Shown piece after piece: positions 1 through 5,944 of a stretch of DNA of 12,117 bases. Position 1 is the first letter of the stretch. The number at the start of each line of letters is the position of its first letter. Both the position numbers and the translations under genes were made by a program. The notes beneath the pieces were generated by a model. It had not been told where the DNA came from. It did not search any database and saw nothing but the letters and a program-made list of their open reading frames with translations. The DNA comes from Ruthenibacterium lactatiformans. GTDB taxonomy: Bacteria > Bacillota > Clostridia > Oscillospirales > Ruminococcaceae. The stretch lies in NCBI RefSeq assembly GCF_000949455.1, contig NZ_JXXK01000053.1, positions 1 through 12,117 of the forward strand, written 5' to 3'.

Positions 1-1
1 C

Positions 2-664
2 AATCTCCAGCATCCGGATGACTTCCGTGGGCATTCCCTCTCTGTGAGTGATGTGGTGGTACTGCATGAGAATGGCAAAGACACAGCCCATTATGTGGAT
101 TCCTTTGGCTTTACTGAAATCCCGGACTTTTTGCAGCACGACATGGCTCTGGTGGATGAAAAGACCTCCGGCCTTGCGGTGGAAGGACACTTTGGCACAT
201 GGCACACTATTGAAAAGGTACAGGTGGACGGCAAGGATTATTTCCTCATGGAACATGATGAATTCGGAGATGAAGCGGCTGGCGTGGTCGTGGACAGCAA
301 CGGAAGGCTCATGGCCGAGGATGTCACCTGTGGTATTGAACCGAGTGTTGTTGCTGCTATCCGGGAGACCGAAGCTGACTTGGCCGCACAGGCTCCCACA
401 TTGGATGTGCCGCAGGAAGCTGGTGCCAAAGACCAGATGCAGAGAAACCACCTTGCTAAGGTGGAAGAGATGGTCGAAGATGACTACGGCATGATTGACG
501 GGATCATCAACAACGGCTCTAAAGCACAGGAGGAAGAAAAGTCCGAAGGCAAAAAGCCGTCTGTGATGGAGAAGTTACAGGAGAAAAAAGCGGAAGTGGA
601 GAAGGCCGATAAGGCAGCTCCGGAAGTCAAACGTCCCAAGTCCAAGGACATTGACCTGAGCTAA
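2..664 (+). CDS. C-terminal part of a YodL/DUF4316-type large polyvalent mobile-element protein (5' truncated by window edge)
   Basis: The frame is open from the left edge to TAA at 662-664, about 220 residues. A GTG at 44 is a possible start but cuts into a conserved-looking block, so I read this as a partial gene. The first ~40 residues (HPDDFRGHSLSVSDVVVL, then HYVDSFGFTEIP) match my memory of the YodL domain. The middle (GTWHTIEKV, YFLMEHDEFGDEAA) looks like one of the large-polyvalent-protein-associated domains. The last ~75 residues (NHLAKVEEMVEDDYGMIDGIINNG, here shortened to its key part EEMVEDDYGMIDGIINNG) resemble DUF4316, followed by a Lys/Glu-rich tail ending KDIDLS. Such proteins are common in Clostridial conjugative elements, often joined to antirestriction or primase-like domains, and their role is not established. 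It supports the mobile-element reading of the window. Confidence 0.8.
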   Translation, partial: NLQHPDDFRGHSLSVSDVVVLHENGKDTAHYVDSFGFTEIPDFLQHDMALVDEKTSGLAVEGHFGTWHTIEKVQVDGKDYFLMEHDEFGDEAAGVVVDSNGRLMAEDVTCGIEPSVVAAIRETEADLAAQAPTLDVPQEAGAKDQMQRNHLAKVEEMVEDDYGMIDGIINNGSKAQEEEKSEGKKPSVMEKLQEKKAEVEKADKAAPEVKRPKSKDIDLS

Positions 665-670
665 AAAATA

Positions 671-724
671 GCCCGGTGTGGGTTGTCACGATGATGTGGC
701 AGCCTGCACCGGGCTTTTCTTTTT
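671..724. terminator. Long intrinsic terminator, probably bidirectional
   Basis: A 19-bp stem with some G-T pairs joins 671-689 to 696-714 across a GATGAT loop. Its outer part is a perfect GCCCGGTG/CACCGGGC. On the plus strand it is followed by TTTTCTTTTTATT, ending the YodL/DUF4316 gene. On the minus strand the hairpin is followed by TATTTTTTAG, so it can also end the convergent HTH gene at 723-976. Confidence 0.85.
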
Positions 725-976
725 ATTGCATGTACTGTTGATGTCCTTCAAAGAAGCTGTTGTAGTCACATTTCAAAATGTCGGTGAGGGCGATCAGCAA
801 GTCTACGCTGGGGTTATTCAGGCCAAGCTCCACCTTGCTGTAAGTGCCGGTTGTAATATCAATTCCCCGCAGTTGCAGCTGTGCGACAATCTCCTTATTC
901 ATCAGGCTTTTTTTGCTCTTAATCGCCGGAGGTTCGTGCCGACCAGCGGATCCTTGTGTTGATTTATGCGTTCCAT
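723..976 (-). pseudogene. Small Cro/CI-type HTH regulator with a -1 frameshift at an A7 run
   Basis: The zero frame starts at ATG 976-974, with AAGG five bases upstream, and reads MERINQHKDPLVGTNLRRLRAKKA before TGA at 904-902. The -1 frame continues in phase with the fold: SLMNKEIVAQLQLRGIDIT, then TYSKVELGLNNPS and LIALTDILKCDYNSFFE, ending at TAA 725-723. Joined, the two frames give about 84 residues, a normal length for a one-domain HTH protein (NLRRLR at helix 1, YSKVE.G..NPS at helix 3 onward). The switch point is T7 at 908-914 (A7 on the coding strand), read GCA AAA AAA, so a slip back by one base restores the frame. The sequence cannot tell whether this is decay, a one-base assembly error, transcript slippage or programmed frameshifting. 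The short C-terminal half alone would lack helix 1. Confidence 0.7.
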
Positions 977-1056
977 ATAATCCTTAGCGTTATATCTCCT
1001 TAGCTTTATGATCCGAAAGATATTCAATAGCAGTTAGATAACTATGAAAGAGAAAA

Positions 1057-1332
1057 TCAATCAACAGCCTGTTCTTTCTTATGTCTTGCAACAGCATTAT
1101 TATATGCAAGTTTTAAGTATTTATCTGGTGCCGGTGGTGTGCCTTTTCCTGCCTTTTGTTGCTGTAATACTTCCGAATAGCCACGTTCGTATTTTTTATA
1201 TTCCTCGCCAAACTGTCTCTTATATTCATCCATGAATTCATCGGCAGTACAAATAAACCCTAAATCAGCTAAGACTTTATCTGCGTGTTGCTTTAACTTT
1301 GGTATAGCAATATTTACTTTCTTTCTGGACAT
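1057..1332 (-). CDS. Small basic protein of unknown function, 91 aa
   Basis: ATG at 1332-1330 is preceded by AAGGAGAG seven to eight bases upstream, a clear ribosome site. I do not recognise the family. The protein is soluble-looking and Lys-rich (SRKKVNIAIPKLKQHADKVL at the N-terminus), with a Tyr/Lys/Glu stretch (DEYKRQFGEEYKKYERGY) likely to be helical, then a Pro-containing linker (GKGTPPAPDKY) and a basic end (ARHKKEQAVD). No membrane segment, Cys pair or catalytic motif is visible. It lies 80 bases upstream of the frameshifted HTH gene in the same orientation with no terminator between, so the two may be co-transcribed. An extended -10 promoter lies about 107 bases upstream. A DNA-associated accessory role is only a guess from its charge and setting. 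Confidence 0.6.
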   Translation of the reverse strand: MSRKKVNIAIPKLKQHADKVLADLGFICTADEFMDEYKRQFGEEYKKYERGYSEVLQQQKAGKGTPPAPDKYLKLAYNNAVARHKKEQAVD

Positions 1333-1438
1333 GTGTCTCTCTCCTTTTTATTGATTTTGCAACCTTAATGCCCGAGATTGCGAATTTATTTCTGTTAATC
1401 AGATTCTCAAAGTCAGATTCCATTGAGCTTATAATGTC

Positions 1439-1447
1439 ATTATACCA
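1439..1447 (-). promoter_or_regulatory. Extended -10 promoter for the 91-aa minus-strand gene
   Basis: Read on the minus strand, the sequence is TGG-TATAAT, a consensus -10 (1444-1439) with an extended TGN. No good -35 lies 16-18 bases upstream; a TTGAAG is 23 bases away. It would give a leader of about 100 bases to the ATG at 1332. I see no riboswitch-like fold in that leader. Confidence 0.5.
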
Positions 1448-1511
1448 CTGATGGTGAATTTACACTACTTCAAAATACACCTTTCAGCGCACTCGACACG
1501 AACTCAAATGT

Positions 1512-1540
1512 TTGGCGATTTTCTCTGCCTGTGATATAGT
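1512..1540 (+). promoter_or_regulatory. Promoter for the HTH gene at 1570
   Basis: TTGGCG (1512-1517), a 17-base spacer, then TATAGT (1535-1540) preceded by TGA as an extended -10. Transcription would start near 1547, just ahead of the GGAGGG ribosome site at 1558-1563. It diverges from the minus-strand promoter at 1439-1447. Confidence 0.6.
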
Positions 1541-1569
1541 AATTGAAATATACAAACGGAGGGATTGGC

Positions 1570-1974
1570 ATGAATGATTTTGAGTATTTCGGGAAGTTGG
1601 TGGAACAGGCACGTGAGGAAAAAGGCTGGTCTCAACAACGACTTGCGGATGAAGTAGATGTAGATGTTAGAACAGTCAAAAAATTAGAAAGTGGAACTGG
1701 CAATCCTCCAATGGAAGTGGTGCTAAAATACATCTTTCTCTTGAATATTTCTCCCGCTATGCTGTTTAATCATGACCCTTGTGAAGCTGGTTTGAAATTG
1801 GATCACATCTATCGAGAGCTTATTCCTTTTTCTCAGGAACAGATTAAACTGCTTAGCGACAGCGCACTACACCTGCGGAGATGGAATGACAACCATCCGG
1901 ACGTTGAAACATTTGAAGATTACTGCCGAGTAGTGGGAGAAATCAATGCGCAGTTCCCCCAAAATAATAGTTGA
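1570..1974 (+). CDS. HTH-type (XRE/Cro-CI) transcriptional regulator, 134 aa
   Basis: The start ATG 1570 is chosen because GGAGGG at 1558-1563 sits six bases before it; an upstream in-frame ATG at 1543 lies on the predicted transcription start. Residues ~4-60 form a typical HTH_3 domain: FGKLVEQAREEKGWSQQRLA, then DVDVRTVKKLESGTGNPP, with the recognition helix around VRTVKKLE, followed by VVLKYIFLLNISPAMLF. The C-terminal ~70 residues are helical and not a recognised sensor domain, ending FPQNNS. It probably represses its own promoter or element genes nearby, as such regulators often do. It has its own promoter and terminator, so it is a single-gene unit that diverges from the 91-aa gene and converges with the HTH gene at 2076-2279. 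Confidence 0.85.
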   Translation: MNDFEYFGKLVEQAREEKGWSQQRLADEVDVDVRTVKKLESGTGNPPMEVVLKYIFLLNISPAMLFNHDPCEAGLKLDHIYRELIPFSQEQIKLLSDSALHLRRWNDNHPDVETFEDYCRVVGEINAQFPQNNS

Positions 1975-1979
1975 ATCTA

Positions 1980-2027
1980 AAATCTCCGTGTTGGAGCCAT
2001 GTTGTGGTTCCGCACGGGGATTTCCTT
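1980..2027 (+). terminator. Intrinsic terminator of the HTH gene ending at 1974
   Basis: AAATCTCCGTG (1980-1990) pairs with CACGGGGATTT (2013-2023), with an inner stem GGAGCC/GGTTCC and a seven-base loop. The 3' arm runs into TTTCCTTTGC. It starts six bases after the stop codon. Confidence 0.75.
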
Positions 2028-2032
2028 TGCAT

Positions 2033-2077
2033 AAAAACAAGACGCTACGTATCGCCACATGAGCAATCCGTAACGTC
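2033..2077 (-). terminator. Intrinsic terminator of the minus-strand HTH gene
   Basis: On the minus strand, 2077-2063 pairs with 2055-2041 in a 15-bp stem with a single mismatch and two G-T pairs, a seven-base loop, and a TTGTTTTTAT tail at 2040-2031. The 5' arm overlaps the TGA stop codon at 2078-2076. It lies back-to-back with the plus-strand terminator at 1980-2027, isolating the two convergent genes. Confidence 0.8.
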
Positions 2078-2279
2078 AGTCTGTAAATCTCACTATGTCA
2101 TTTGGTGTGCATCCGACAATCTTACACAGCTTTTCCAGCGTGACCATCGTGATGTTCTTGTTCTTTTTCAGAGAATCCAGAGTCTTATTGTCAATGCCGG
2201 ATTTCAGCAGTTGATATTGAGTGACTCCTTTTGCCTCCATCGTTTCCCATAAAGGGCTGTAATCGTAGATTTTAACCAC
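2076..2279 (-). CDS. Small Cro/CI-type HTH regulator, 67 aa
   Basis: The product is a one-domain HTH protein: VVKIYDYSPLWETMEAKGVT, then QYQLLKSGIDNKTLDSLKKN as helices 2-3, then ITMVTLEKLCKIVGCTPNDI and VRFTD. This matches the HTH_26-like Cro/CI family common in Clostridial mobile elements. The frame is open back to 2402, but the residues before this point (hydrophobic, IFIFLNSTYN) are not typical and would place the start upstream of the likely promoter. GTG 2279-2277, giving VVKIYDY, is the best start, with AGAAAG or AAAG upstream as a weak ribosome site. A minus-strand TATAAT lies at 2309-2304, about 25 bases before the start. It diverges from the operon at 2457, and the palindrome between them may be its operator, though this is inferred. 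Confidence 0.75.
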   Translation of the reverse strand: MVKIYDYSPLWETMEAKGVTQYQLLKSGIDNKTLDSLKKNKNITMVTLEKLCKIVGCTPNDIVRFTD

Positions 2280-2330
2280 CAGCTTTCGCTTTCTGATGGT
2301 TAAATTATATGTGGAATTGAGGAAAATAAA

Positions 2331-2352
2331 TATTGTGGGTATACCCACAATA
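2331..2352. promoter_or_regulatory. Perfect 22-bp palindrome, probable operator
   Basis: Two half-sites TATTGTGGGTA / TACCCACAATA form an exact dyad with no spacer. It covers the -35 hexamer and most of the spacer of the plus-strand promoter at 2333-2361. A dimeric HTH protein bound here would block RNA polymerase. The nearest candidate is the product of 2076-2279, but any of the small HTH proteins in the window could bind. Confidence 0.7.
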
Positions 2353-2361
2353 CGATATAAT
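2333..2361 (+). promoter_or_regulatory. Promoter for the Spo0A-C-like / SLOG operon
   Basis: TTGTGG (2333-2338), a 17-base spacer and a consensus TATAAT (2356-2361). Transcription would start near 2368, giving a leader of about 90 bases before the ATG at 2457. The -35 is inside the palindrome at 2331-2352, so the promoter is probably controlled by repression. Confidence 0.65.
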
Positions 2362-2456
2362 ATGATCGACTGGAAATGACAGGATGCGTTTATTTCCGTC
2401 AAGACTGTTTTACCAGACTATGAAGTAGCGGAGGGTACGGATTTGAAAAAGAAAAA

Positions 2457-2690
2457 ATGACAAAAGAGGAAGCGGAGAATATTTATAAGAAAGTGGCTTT
2501 ATTGCATAATACAACTGTAGATGAAGTCAAGAGACAAATCAAGCTGGCCATGATTGCGGGCATGTGCAATCAGAGTCCGGAGGTTCAGAAGCGCTGGAGC
2601 GAGATTCCCCATGATGGAGATATATTGACTCCAGAAGAATTGCTTATCTATTTGAATAGCGAGATGATGAATAAGGATGGAAGAAACTGA
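2457..2690 (+). CDS. Small protein resembling the Spo0A C-terminal domain, 77 aa
   Basis: The product begins MTKEEAENIYKKVALLHNTT and continues VDEVKRQIKLAMIAGM, then PEELLIYLNSEMM. The pattern NTTVDEVKRQIKLAM resembles the DNA-binding C-terminal part of Spo0A (NTTASRVERAIRHAI from memory), and such stand-alone proteins are often labelled Spo0A C-terminal domain-like. A sporulation role is not implied. ATG 2457 is the only start in this frame after an upstream TGA, but its own ribosome site is poor. A strong GGAGGG lies at 2430-2435, next to a TTG-started five-codon frame whose TGA overlaps this ATG, so start by translational coupling is possible. It overlaps the SLOG gene by 14 bases, which implies co-translation. 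Confidence 0.65.
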   Translation: MTKEEAENIYKKVALLHNTTVDEVKRQIKLAMIAGMCNQSPEVQKRWSEIPHDGDILTPEELLIYLNSEMMNKDGRN

Positions 2691-3189
2691 GCTGCGTAAA
2701 CATCGGTGCTGCTTTACCGGTCATCGTCCTGAAAAACTGAAAGTGGCAGAAGATATTGTGATTTCAGAATTGCAGGCAGCTATAGAAGTAGCCATTGAGC
2801 AAGGTATGACGGACTTTATCTCTGGCATGGCAAAAGGCGTTGATATTTGGGCAGCGGAAATAGTGGCGCGGCTAAAGAGCAAGTATCCAACAATCCGGCT
2901 TGTATGTGCTGTCCCGTATCCGGGCTTCGGTCTTCACTGGAAGAACGGATGGACAGAACGCTTCGAGGCAGTCCTTAAACAAGCGGATTCTGTCTACTAT
3001 ATCTCGCTCCACTATAGCCCAAGAGTGTTCCAGATAAGGAATCAGTGGATGGTCGATCATTCTACTCTTTTGATTGCAGCCTACAGCGGAGCAGCTGGTG
3101 GCACAAAGAATACACTTGATTATGCAAGTCATGATAAGGAGTGCAGCATCATGTATTTACCATCCATGAGCAATGAGACAAAAGAATAG
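2677..3189 (+). CDS. SLOG-fold protein of the DUF1273/YpsA family, 170 aa
   Basis: The N-terminus RCCFTGHRPEKL (residues ~10-21) is the hallmark of DUF1273, a Rossmann-like SLOG family that includes YpsA. Further family-like blocks are FISGMAKGVDIWAAEIV (~47-63), RLVCAVPYPGFG (~74-85), and near the C-terminus the region MVDHSTLLIAAYSGAAGGT with the Gly-rich turn expected to contact a nucleotide-type ligand. Length is close to that of the family (about 170-190 aa). SLOG proteins are thought to bind or process nucleotide-derived ligands; the function of YpsA-like members in mobile elements is unknown. The gene starts inside the Spo0A-C-like gene, so the two are probably translated together. GGATGG/AAGGATGG just upstream can serve as the ribosome site. 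Confidence 0.85.
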   Translation: MEETELRKHRCCFTGHRPEKLKVAEDIVISELQAAIEVAIEQGMTDFISGMAKGVDIWAAEIVARLKSKYPTIRLVCAVPYPGFGLHWKNGWTERFEAVLKQADSVYYISLHYSPRVFQIRNQWMVDHSTLLIAAYSGAAGGTKNTLDYASHDKECSIMYLPSMSNETKE

Positions 3190-3209
3190 GATCTGCGAGG
3201 TACTGTAAT

Positions 3210-3704
3210 ATGCGAATTGAGAGGAAGTTTGAGACAGCAGCAAATGAGGAAATTGCGGCATATCAGAGAGAGACAATGATGGAGAACGCAAAGAAAACTC
3301 CGGCTGAGCTGAAAGCTGACGAGTTGGAATTGAAAAGCAGCTTTGAGCGGATGATGGCTAAGATCGCCCTGAAAGAAAAATACTCCCATCGAGTGCTGAA
3401 TCCGACAAAGTGGAAGGCCTTTGAACGGTTCTATCAAGCTGCCATTAAAATGGCCGAGGATACGCAATCTAATATCCTGATTGAGTCAGATGAAGAAAGC
3501 AAAGCAACGATCACAATCAGCAACCGTACCCTTGTCTTCCAGAAAGAATATACTAATCCGGTTACGTCTGTCTTTTGCGATCTGATGTCCCATGCGAAAG
3601 AGTGTTGGATTCACTCAAAAGATGGCGGCATTGAGATTATCTTCTGGTTTGAAATTTGTGATGAATTTATACGGACTGACTTATATAATAAGGAATTGCA
3701 ATAG
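3210..3704 (+). CDS. Protein of unknown function, 164 aa
   Basis: ATG 3210 has GAGG at 3197-3200, nine bases upstream. I do not recognise the family. The N-terminal ~70 residues are charged and helical (ANEEIAAYQRETMMENAKKT, then LKADELELKSSFERMMAKIA), likely a coiled region. The C-terminal half alternates hydrophobic and polar residues in a beta-like pattern (ATITISNRTLVFQKEY, GGIEIIFWFEI). No membrane segment or catalytic motif is visible. It follows the SLOG gene by 20 bases and is followed by a strong terminator, so it is probably the last gene of the operon driven from 2333-2361. The conserved block order could link it to the SLOG protein, but this is inference only. Confidence 0.65.
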   Translation: MRIERKFETAANEEIAAYQRETMMENAKKTPAELKADELELKSSFERMMAKIALKEKYSHRVLNPTKWKAFERFYQAAIKMAEDTQSNILIESDEESKATITISNRTLVFQKEYTNPVTSVFCDLMSHAKECWIHSKDGGIEIIFWFEICDEFIRTDLYNKELQ

Positions 3705-3708
3705 ACGA

Positions 3709-3750
3709 GACCGGCACCTGAGTAATTATGTTCAGGTGCCGGTCTTTTGG
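3709..3750 (+). terminator. Strong intrinsic terminator after the 164-aa gene
   Basis: A perfect 13-bp stem, GACCGGCACCTGA (3709-3721) with TCAGGTGCCGGTC (3732-3744), ten-base loop, then TTTT. It lies five bases after the stop codon. The minus-strand side has no T-run, so it does not clearly end the relaxase transcript that arrives from the right. Confidence 0.9.
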
Positions 3751-3758
3751 AATAGAGC

Positions 3759-5369
3759 TTATCGTTCTTTCTTCGCTTCCTGTGTTGTAGACAAATCGCT
3801 ACCGAGGATGCTCTGAATATTGGTGTGAATGGTCTGTAGCTCCCTACTCCTTGCTCTTGCAAAGGAATAGGTCTCGTAGAGATCATTCTTCTTCTGAACC
3901 AGCTCTTCTTTTTCCGCTTTCAGCATTTTCATGGAAGGCAGCTTCCCGTCTCCCTGCGCTTCCTTCAGCGCAACTTTTGCCGCTTCAAAGAGCATAATTT
4001 CGGCACGGTGTTCTTCCAGAAAAGCAGCTTTGTCTTTCGCCTTTTTGTATTGGTCATAGACCTTCTTGTTTCCGAAGTATTGTCCAGTGTTTTTGATCTG
4101 CATGTTCACCGCTTTCAGGCGCTTTTCGGTTGCCATGAGCTGATCATGTGTGGTGCTGGTCAAGGTACTGGCTTCACTGAGGACTGCCTGTAATTCTTCA
4201 ATGGTGCCAATGCCATTTTCCTGCAAGTAAGCCACGGTCTTTGCCATCAGCTGGAGGTTCCCAACCTTCACCTTCTGCGCATAGAAGCGGTTCTCCTGTG
4301 CCTTGATGCAATTCTGTAAATCGGTGATCAGGCGGATGGAGTTTTGCGGTTTTGTAATCGCTCTCTGGCCTTTGGACATTTTCGGTTTCTTGGCCTTTGG
4401 CTCCTGAGTGTGGAACAGATCAATCTGCTGTGGCTTGTGGGTGGAGATGTATTGCTCTATATACTCTTTCCCAAAGTCTGTGCCAAGCTGCCGGGAGGTA
4501 ATTGGTTTGCTGCGGTCGGGGTGCAGATAGCTGAATCGGCCACGGCTCTCCTTGACTTCAATGCCATATTGTTGGAAGAGGATGTGCTGGAATTCTTCCA
4601 AGGTTTTGCTCTGGAGCATGGCTTGGGTAATGGCCTTGCGGAGCGTGTCTTTTTGCGTTTCAAATACTGTAGTTTTTGGAGTGAGACCAGCTGCTTCAAT
4701 CTGCTCATTTTTTTCATCCAGCTTGGCCTGCCCTTTGCGTCTTGCCCAGTATTCCTTCTCGGACACATGCACCTTAGCGGGAGATAAAAGGTCAACCTGA
4801 TACAGGTTTTCCCTTTGGCATAAATCCATTGTCTCCTGCTTCAAGTATTTCAGATAATCTCGTGACAGGTGATGCTTGTTACCGGCTCGGCTATCGCTTG
4901 GCCGTTCCATAAAATCCTGCCGTTCCACATCCAGCTTTCTTAGGCTATTGATGACGATGTGGACGTGGATATTCCCAGAGCTGTTGTGGCCGTCTGGATG
5001 GGTACAGACAATGGCCTGATGGCCGGGAAAATTCTTGGCGGCAAACTCCATTCCCATCTGCTGCGCTCGTTCCGGGGTCAGATCGTTTTCGTCCCGGTCA
5101 CGGGGATCAAAGCTGATGATGTAGTGGTGAGATTTGATTTCTTCTCTGGTGTTGTTTTTGCGGTATGCCTGATTGAGCTTCATACACTCCAACGCATAGG
5201 TATCCGGTGTACAATGGATGCCTTCAATCAGGTAATTGTCACGAAGTATCCTTCTCCCGTTCTCGTCCAAAATCTCCTTATGCGTGAATTCATCATGCTG
5301 GTAAATCAGATAGCGTTCAGCAGCTCCATAGTCTGCGTTTTTGCTGGCGATATGTTTAATGATTGCCAT
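3759..5369 (-). CDS. MOBP-type relaxase (MobA/VirD2-like), 536 aa
   Basis: This is the nicking enzyme that cuts oriT and stays covalently bound to the transferred strand. The first ~200 residues form the relaxase domain: Tyr-containing motif I (NADYGAAERYLIYQHD, ~11-26), HHYIISFDPRDR (81-92), and the metal-binding motif III HNSSGNIHVHIVINS (128-142) with H128, H135 and H137. The rest is charged and helical with coiled-coil-like stretches (e.g. KRLKAVNMQIKNTGQYFGNK, KAEKEELVQKKNDLYETY), as in Tn1549-type relaxases. Length is normal for the group, and the motifs are intact, so it should be active. ATG 5369 has GGGGGA upstream and overlaps the mobC end by 14 bases, indicating translational coupling. 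No obvious transfer channel genes lie in the window, so transfer would use genes elsewhere or a helper element. Confidence 0.92.
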   Translation of the reverse strand: MAIIKHIASKNADYGAAERYLIYQHDEFTHKEILDENGRRILRDNYLIEGIHCTPDTYALECMKLNQAYRKNNTREEIKSHHYIISFDPRDRDENDLTPERAQQMGMEFAAKNFPGHQAIVCTHPDGHNSSGNIHVHIVINSLRKLDVERQDFMERPSDSRAGNKHHLSRDYLKYLKQETMDLCQRENLYQVDLLSPAKVHVSEKEYWARRKGQAKLDEKNEQIEAAGLTPKTTVFETQKDTLRKAITQAMLQSKTLEEFQHILFQQYGIEVKESRGRFSYLHPDRSKPITSRQLGTDFGKEYIEQYISTHKPQQIDLFHTQEPKAKKPKMSKGQRAITKPQNSIRLITDLQNCIKAQENRFYAQKVKVGNLQLMAKTVAYLQENGIGTIEELQAVLSEASTLTSTTHDQLMATEKRLKAVNMQIKNTGQYFGNKKVYDQYKKAKDKAAFLEEHRAEIMLFEAAKVALKEAQGDGKLPSMKMLKAEKEELVQKKNDLYETYSFARARSRELQTIHTNIQSILGSDLSTTQEAKKER

Positions 5370-5736
5370 AGGCTTCCCCCACGATCTTTAGGATGTCATA
5401 CTTCAAGTCATCCAGATCCAAAATGGCTGTGCGTACATCGGTGATAATGTCCGGTGTGGCAGCTCCGCCGCTGTTGAGATGACGGGCAATCTGGTTGAGA
5501 TTGCTGCCAATCTTACCGTACTCTGCGATCAGATTTTCCAGCTGCTCCATGCGGATTCCACCAAGGTCATAATGAATGTGTACTTTGGCTTTCGTCAACG
5601 CTTTCAGAATGTACTCTGACATGGATATGTTGCTTTCTTTGGCCTGCTGGCTGACCAATTCGTACTGCGATTGCGTCAGGTTCACACTGACACGGCAGCC
5701 TTGTTTCAGTATTTTTTCTCTATGCGGGCGTGGCAT
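5356..5736 (-). CDS. mobC: MobC-family relaxosome accessory protein, 126 aa
   Basis: ATG 5736-5734 is chosen because AAAGGAGG lies seven bases upstream; the frame is open to 5862 but those extra residues (Cys/Arg-rich, not family-like) run through the oriT hairpins. The product starts MPRPHREKILKQGCRVSVNL and continues TQSQYELVSQQAKESNISMS and EYILKAL, a ribbon-helix-helix-type DNA-binding part. The C-terminal half contains IGSNLNQIARHLNSGG, the MobC signature, and ends LKYDILKIVGEAYGNH. MobC proteins help melt or bind oriT so the relaxase can nick. It overlaps the relaxase start by 14 bases and lies next to the hairpin-rich candidate oriT, the standard arrangement mobC-relaxase downstream of oriT. 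Confidence 0.9.
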   Translation of the reverse strand: MPRPHREKILKQGCRVSVNLTQSQYELVSQQAKESNISMSEYILKALTKAKVHIHYDLGGIRMEQLENLIAEYGKIGSNLNQIARHLNSGGAATPDIITDVRTAILDLDDLKYDILKIVGEAYGNH

Positions 5737-5751
5737 TGTGTGCCTCCTTTC

Positions 5752-5910
5752 CGGTGATACGTCACCGTGCGAATATTTGCAAAATATGAGCCGACATTGC
5801 CTGCAATGTCCACGAGGGTTTGGGGAGCGTAATCCCCAACAAGTTGCCCGTAAGCGGCACAAACGAAAATCGGGAGATTTGAGTTTTGTGCAGCACGGGC
5901 GAAACTTGCT
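5752..5910. other. Candidate origin of transfer (oriT) with several inverted repeats
   Basis: This stretch upstream of mobC holds a series of inverted repeats: CGGTGA/TCACCG (5752-5757/5762-5767), ATATTT/AAATAT (5773-5778/5782-5787), perfect GACATTG/CAATGTC (5793-5799/5804-5810), perfect TTGGGGA/TCCCCAA (5820-5826/5833-5839), and a large nested fold at 5840-5908. The location next to mobC and relaxase plus this density of dyads is what is expected of an oriT. I cannot identify the nick site; CCCGTAAGCGGCAC at 5847-5860 is a possible region because it follows a perfect hairpin. The basis is context and visible repeats, not a match to a known oriT. Confidence 0.6.
5840..5908. repeat. Nested imperfect inverted repeat within the candidate oriT
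   Basis: CAAGTT (5840-5845) pairs with AACTTG (5903-5908), a two-base bulge GA follows on the right arm, GCCCGT (5846-5851) pairs with ACGGGC (5895-5900), an internal loop of five against three bases follows, GCACAAA (5857-5863) pairs with TTTGTGC (5885-5891), and AAATC/GATTT (5867-5871/5876-5880) caps it with GGGA. In all 24 base pairs over 69 bases. Confidence 0.7.
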
Positions 5911-5944
5911 CTTTGTTTGTTGAGTAAAAGCCCTCTACGTTAAA

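Noticed and set aside
44..46. GTG as the real start of the first gene
   Set aside because: The frame is open to the left edge, and residues before it (HPDDFRGHSLS) belong to the YodL-like block, so the gene starts outside the window.
678..962. Plus-strand 94-codon frame
   Set aside because: It is antisense to the frameshifted HTH gene at 723-976, which has domain content, a start site and a terminator.
2376..2423. Short ATG frame (MTGCVYFRQDCFTRL) in the leader of the Spo0A-C-like operon
   Set aside because: Only 15 codons with no ribosome site; too little to support a gene.
5737..5862. N-terminal extension of MobC to 5862
   Set aside because: The extra 42 residues are Cys/Arg-rich and run through the inverted repeats; AAAGGAGG directly before ATG 5736 gives the right start.
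5752..5910. CRISPR array
   Set aside because: The dyads here differ from each other and are not evenly spaced direct repeats; no cas genes are nearby.
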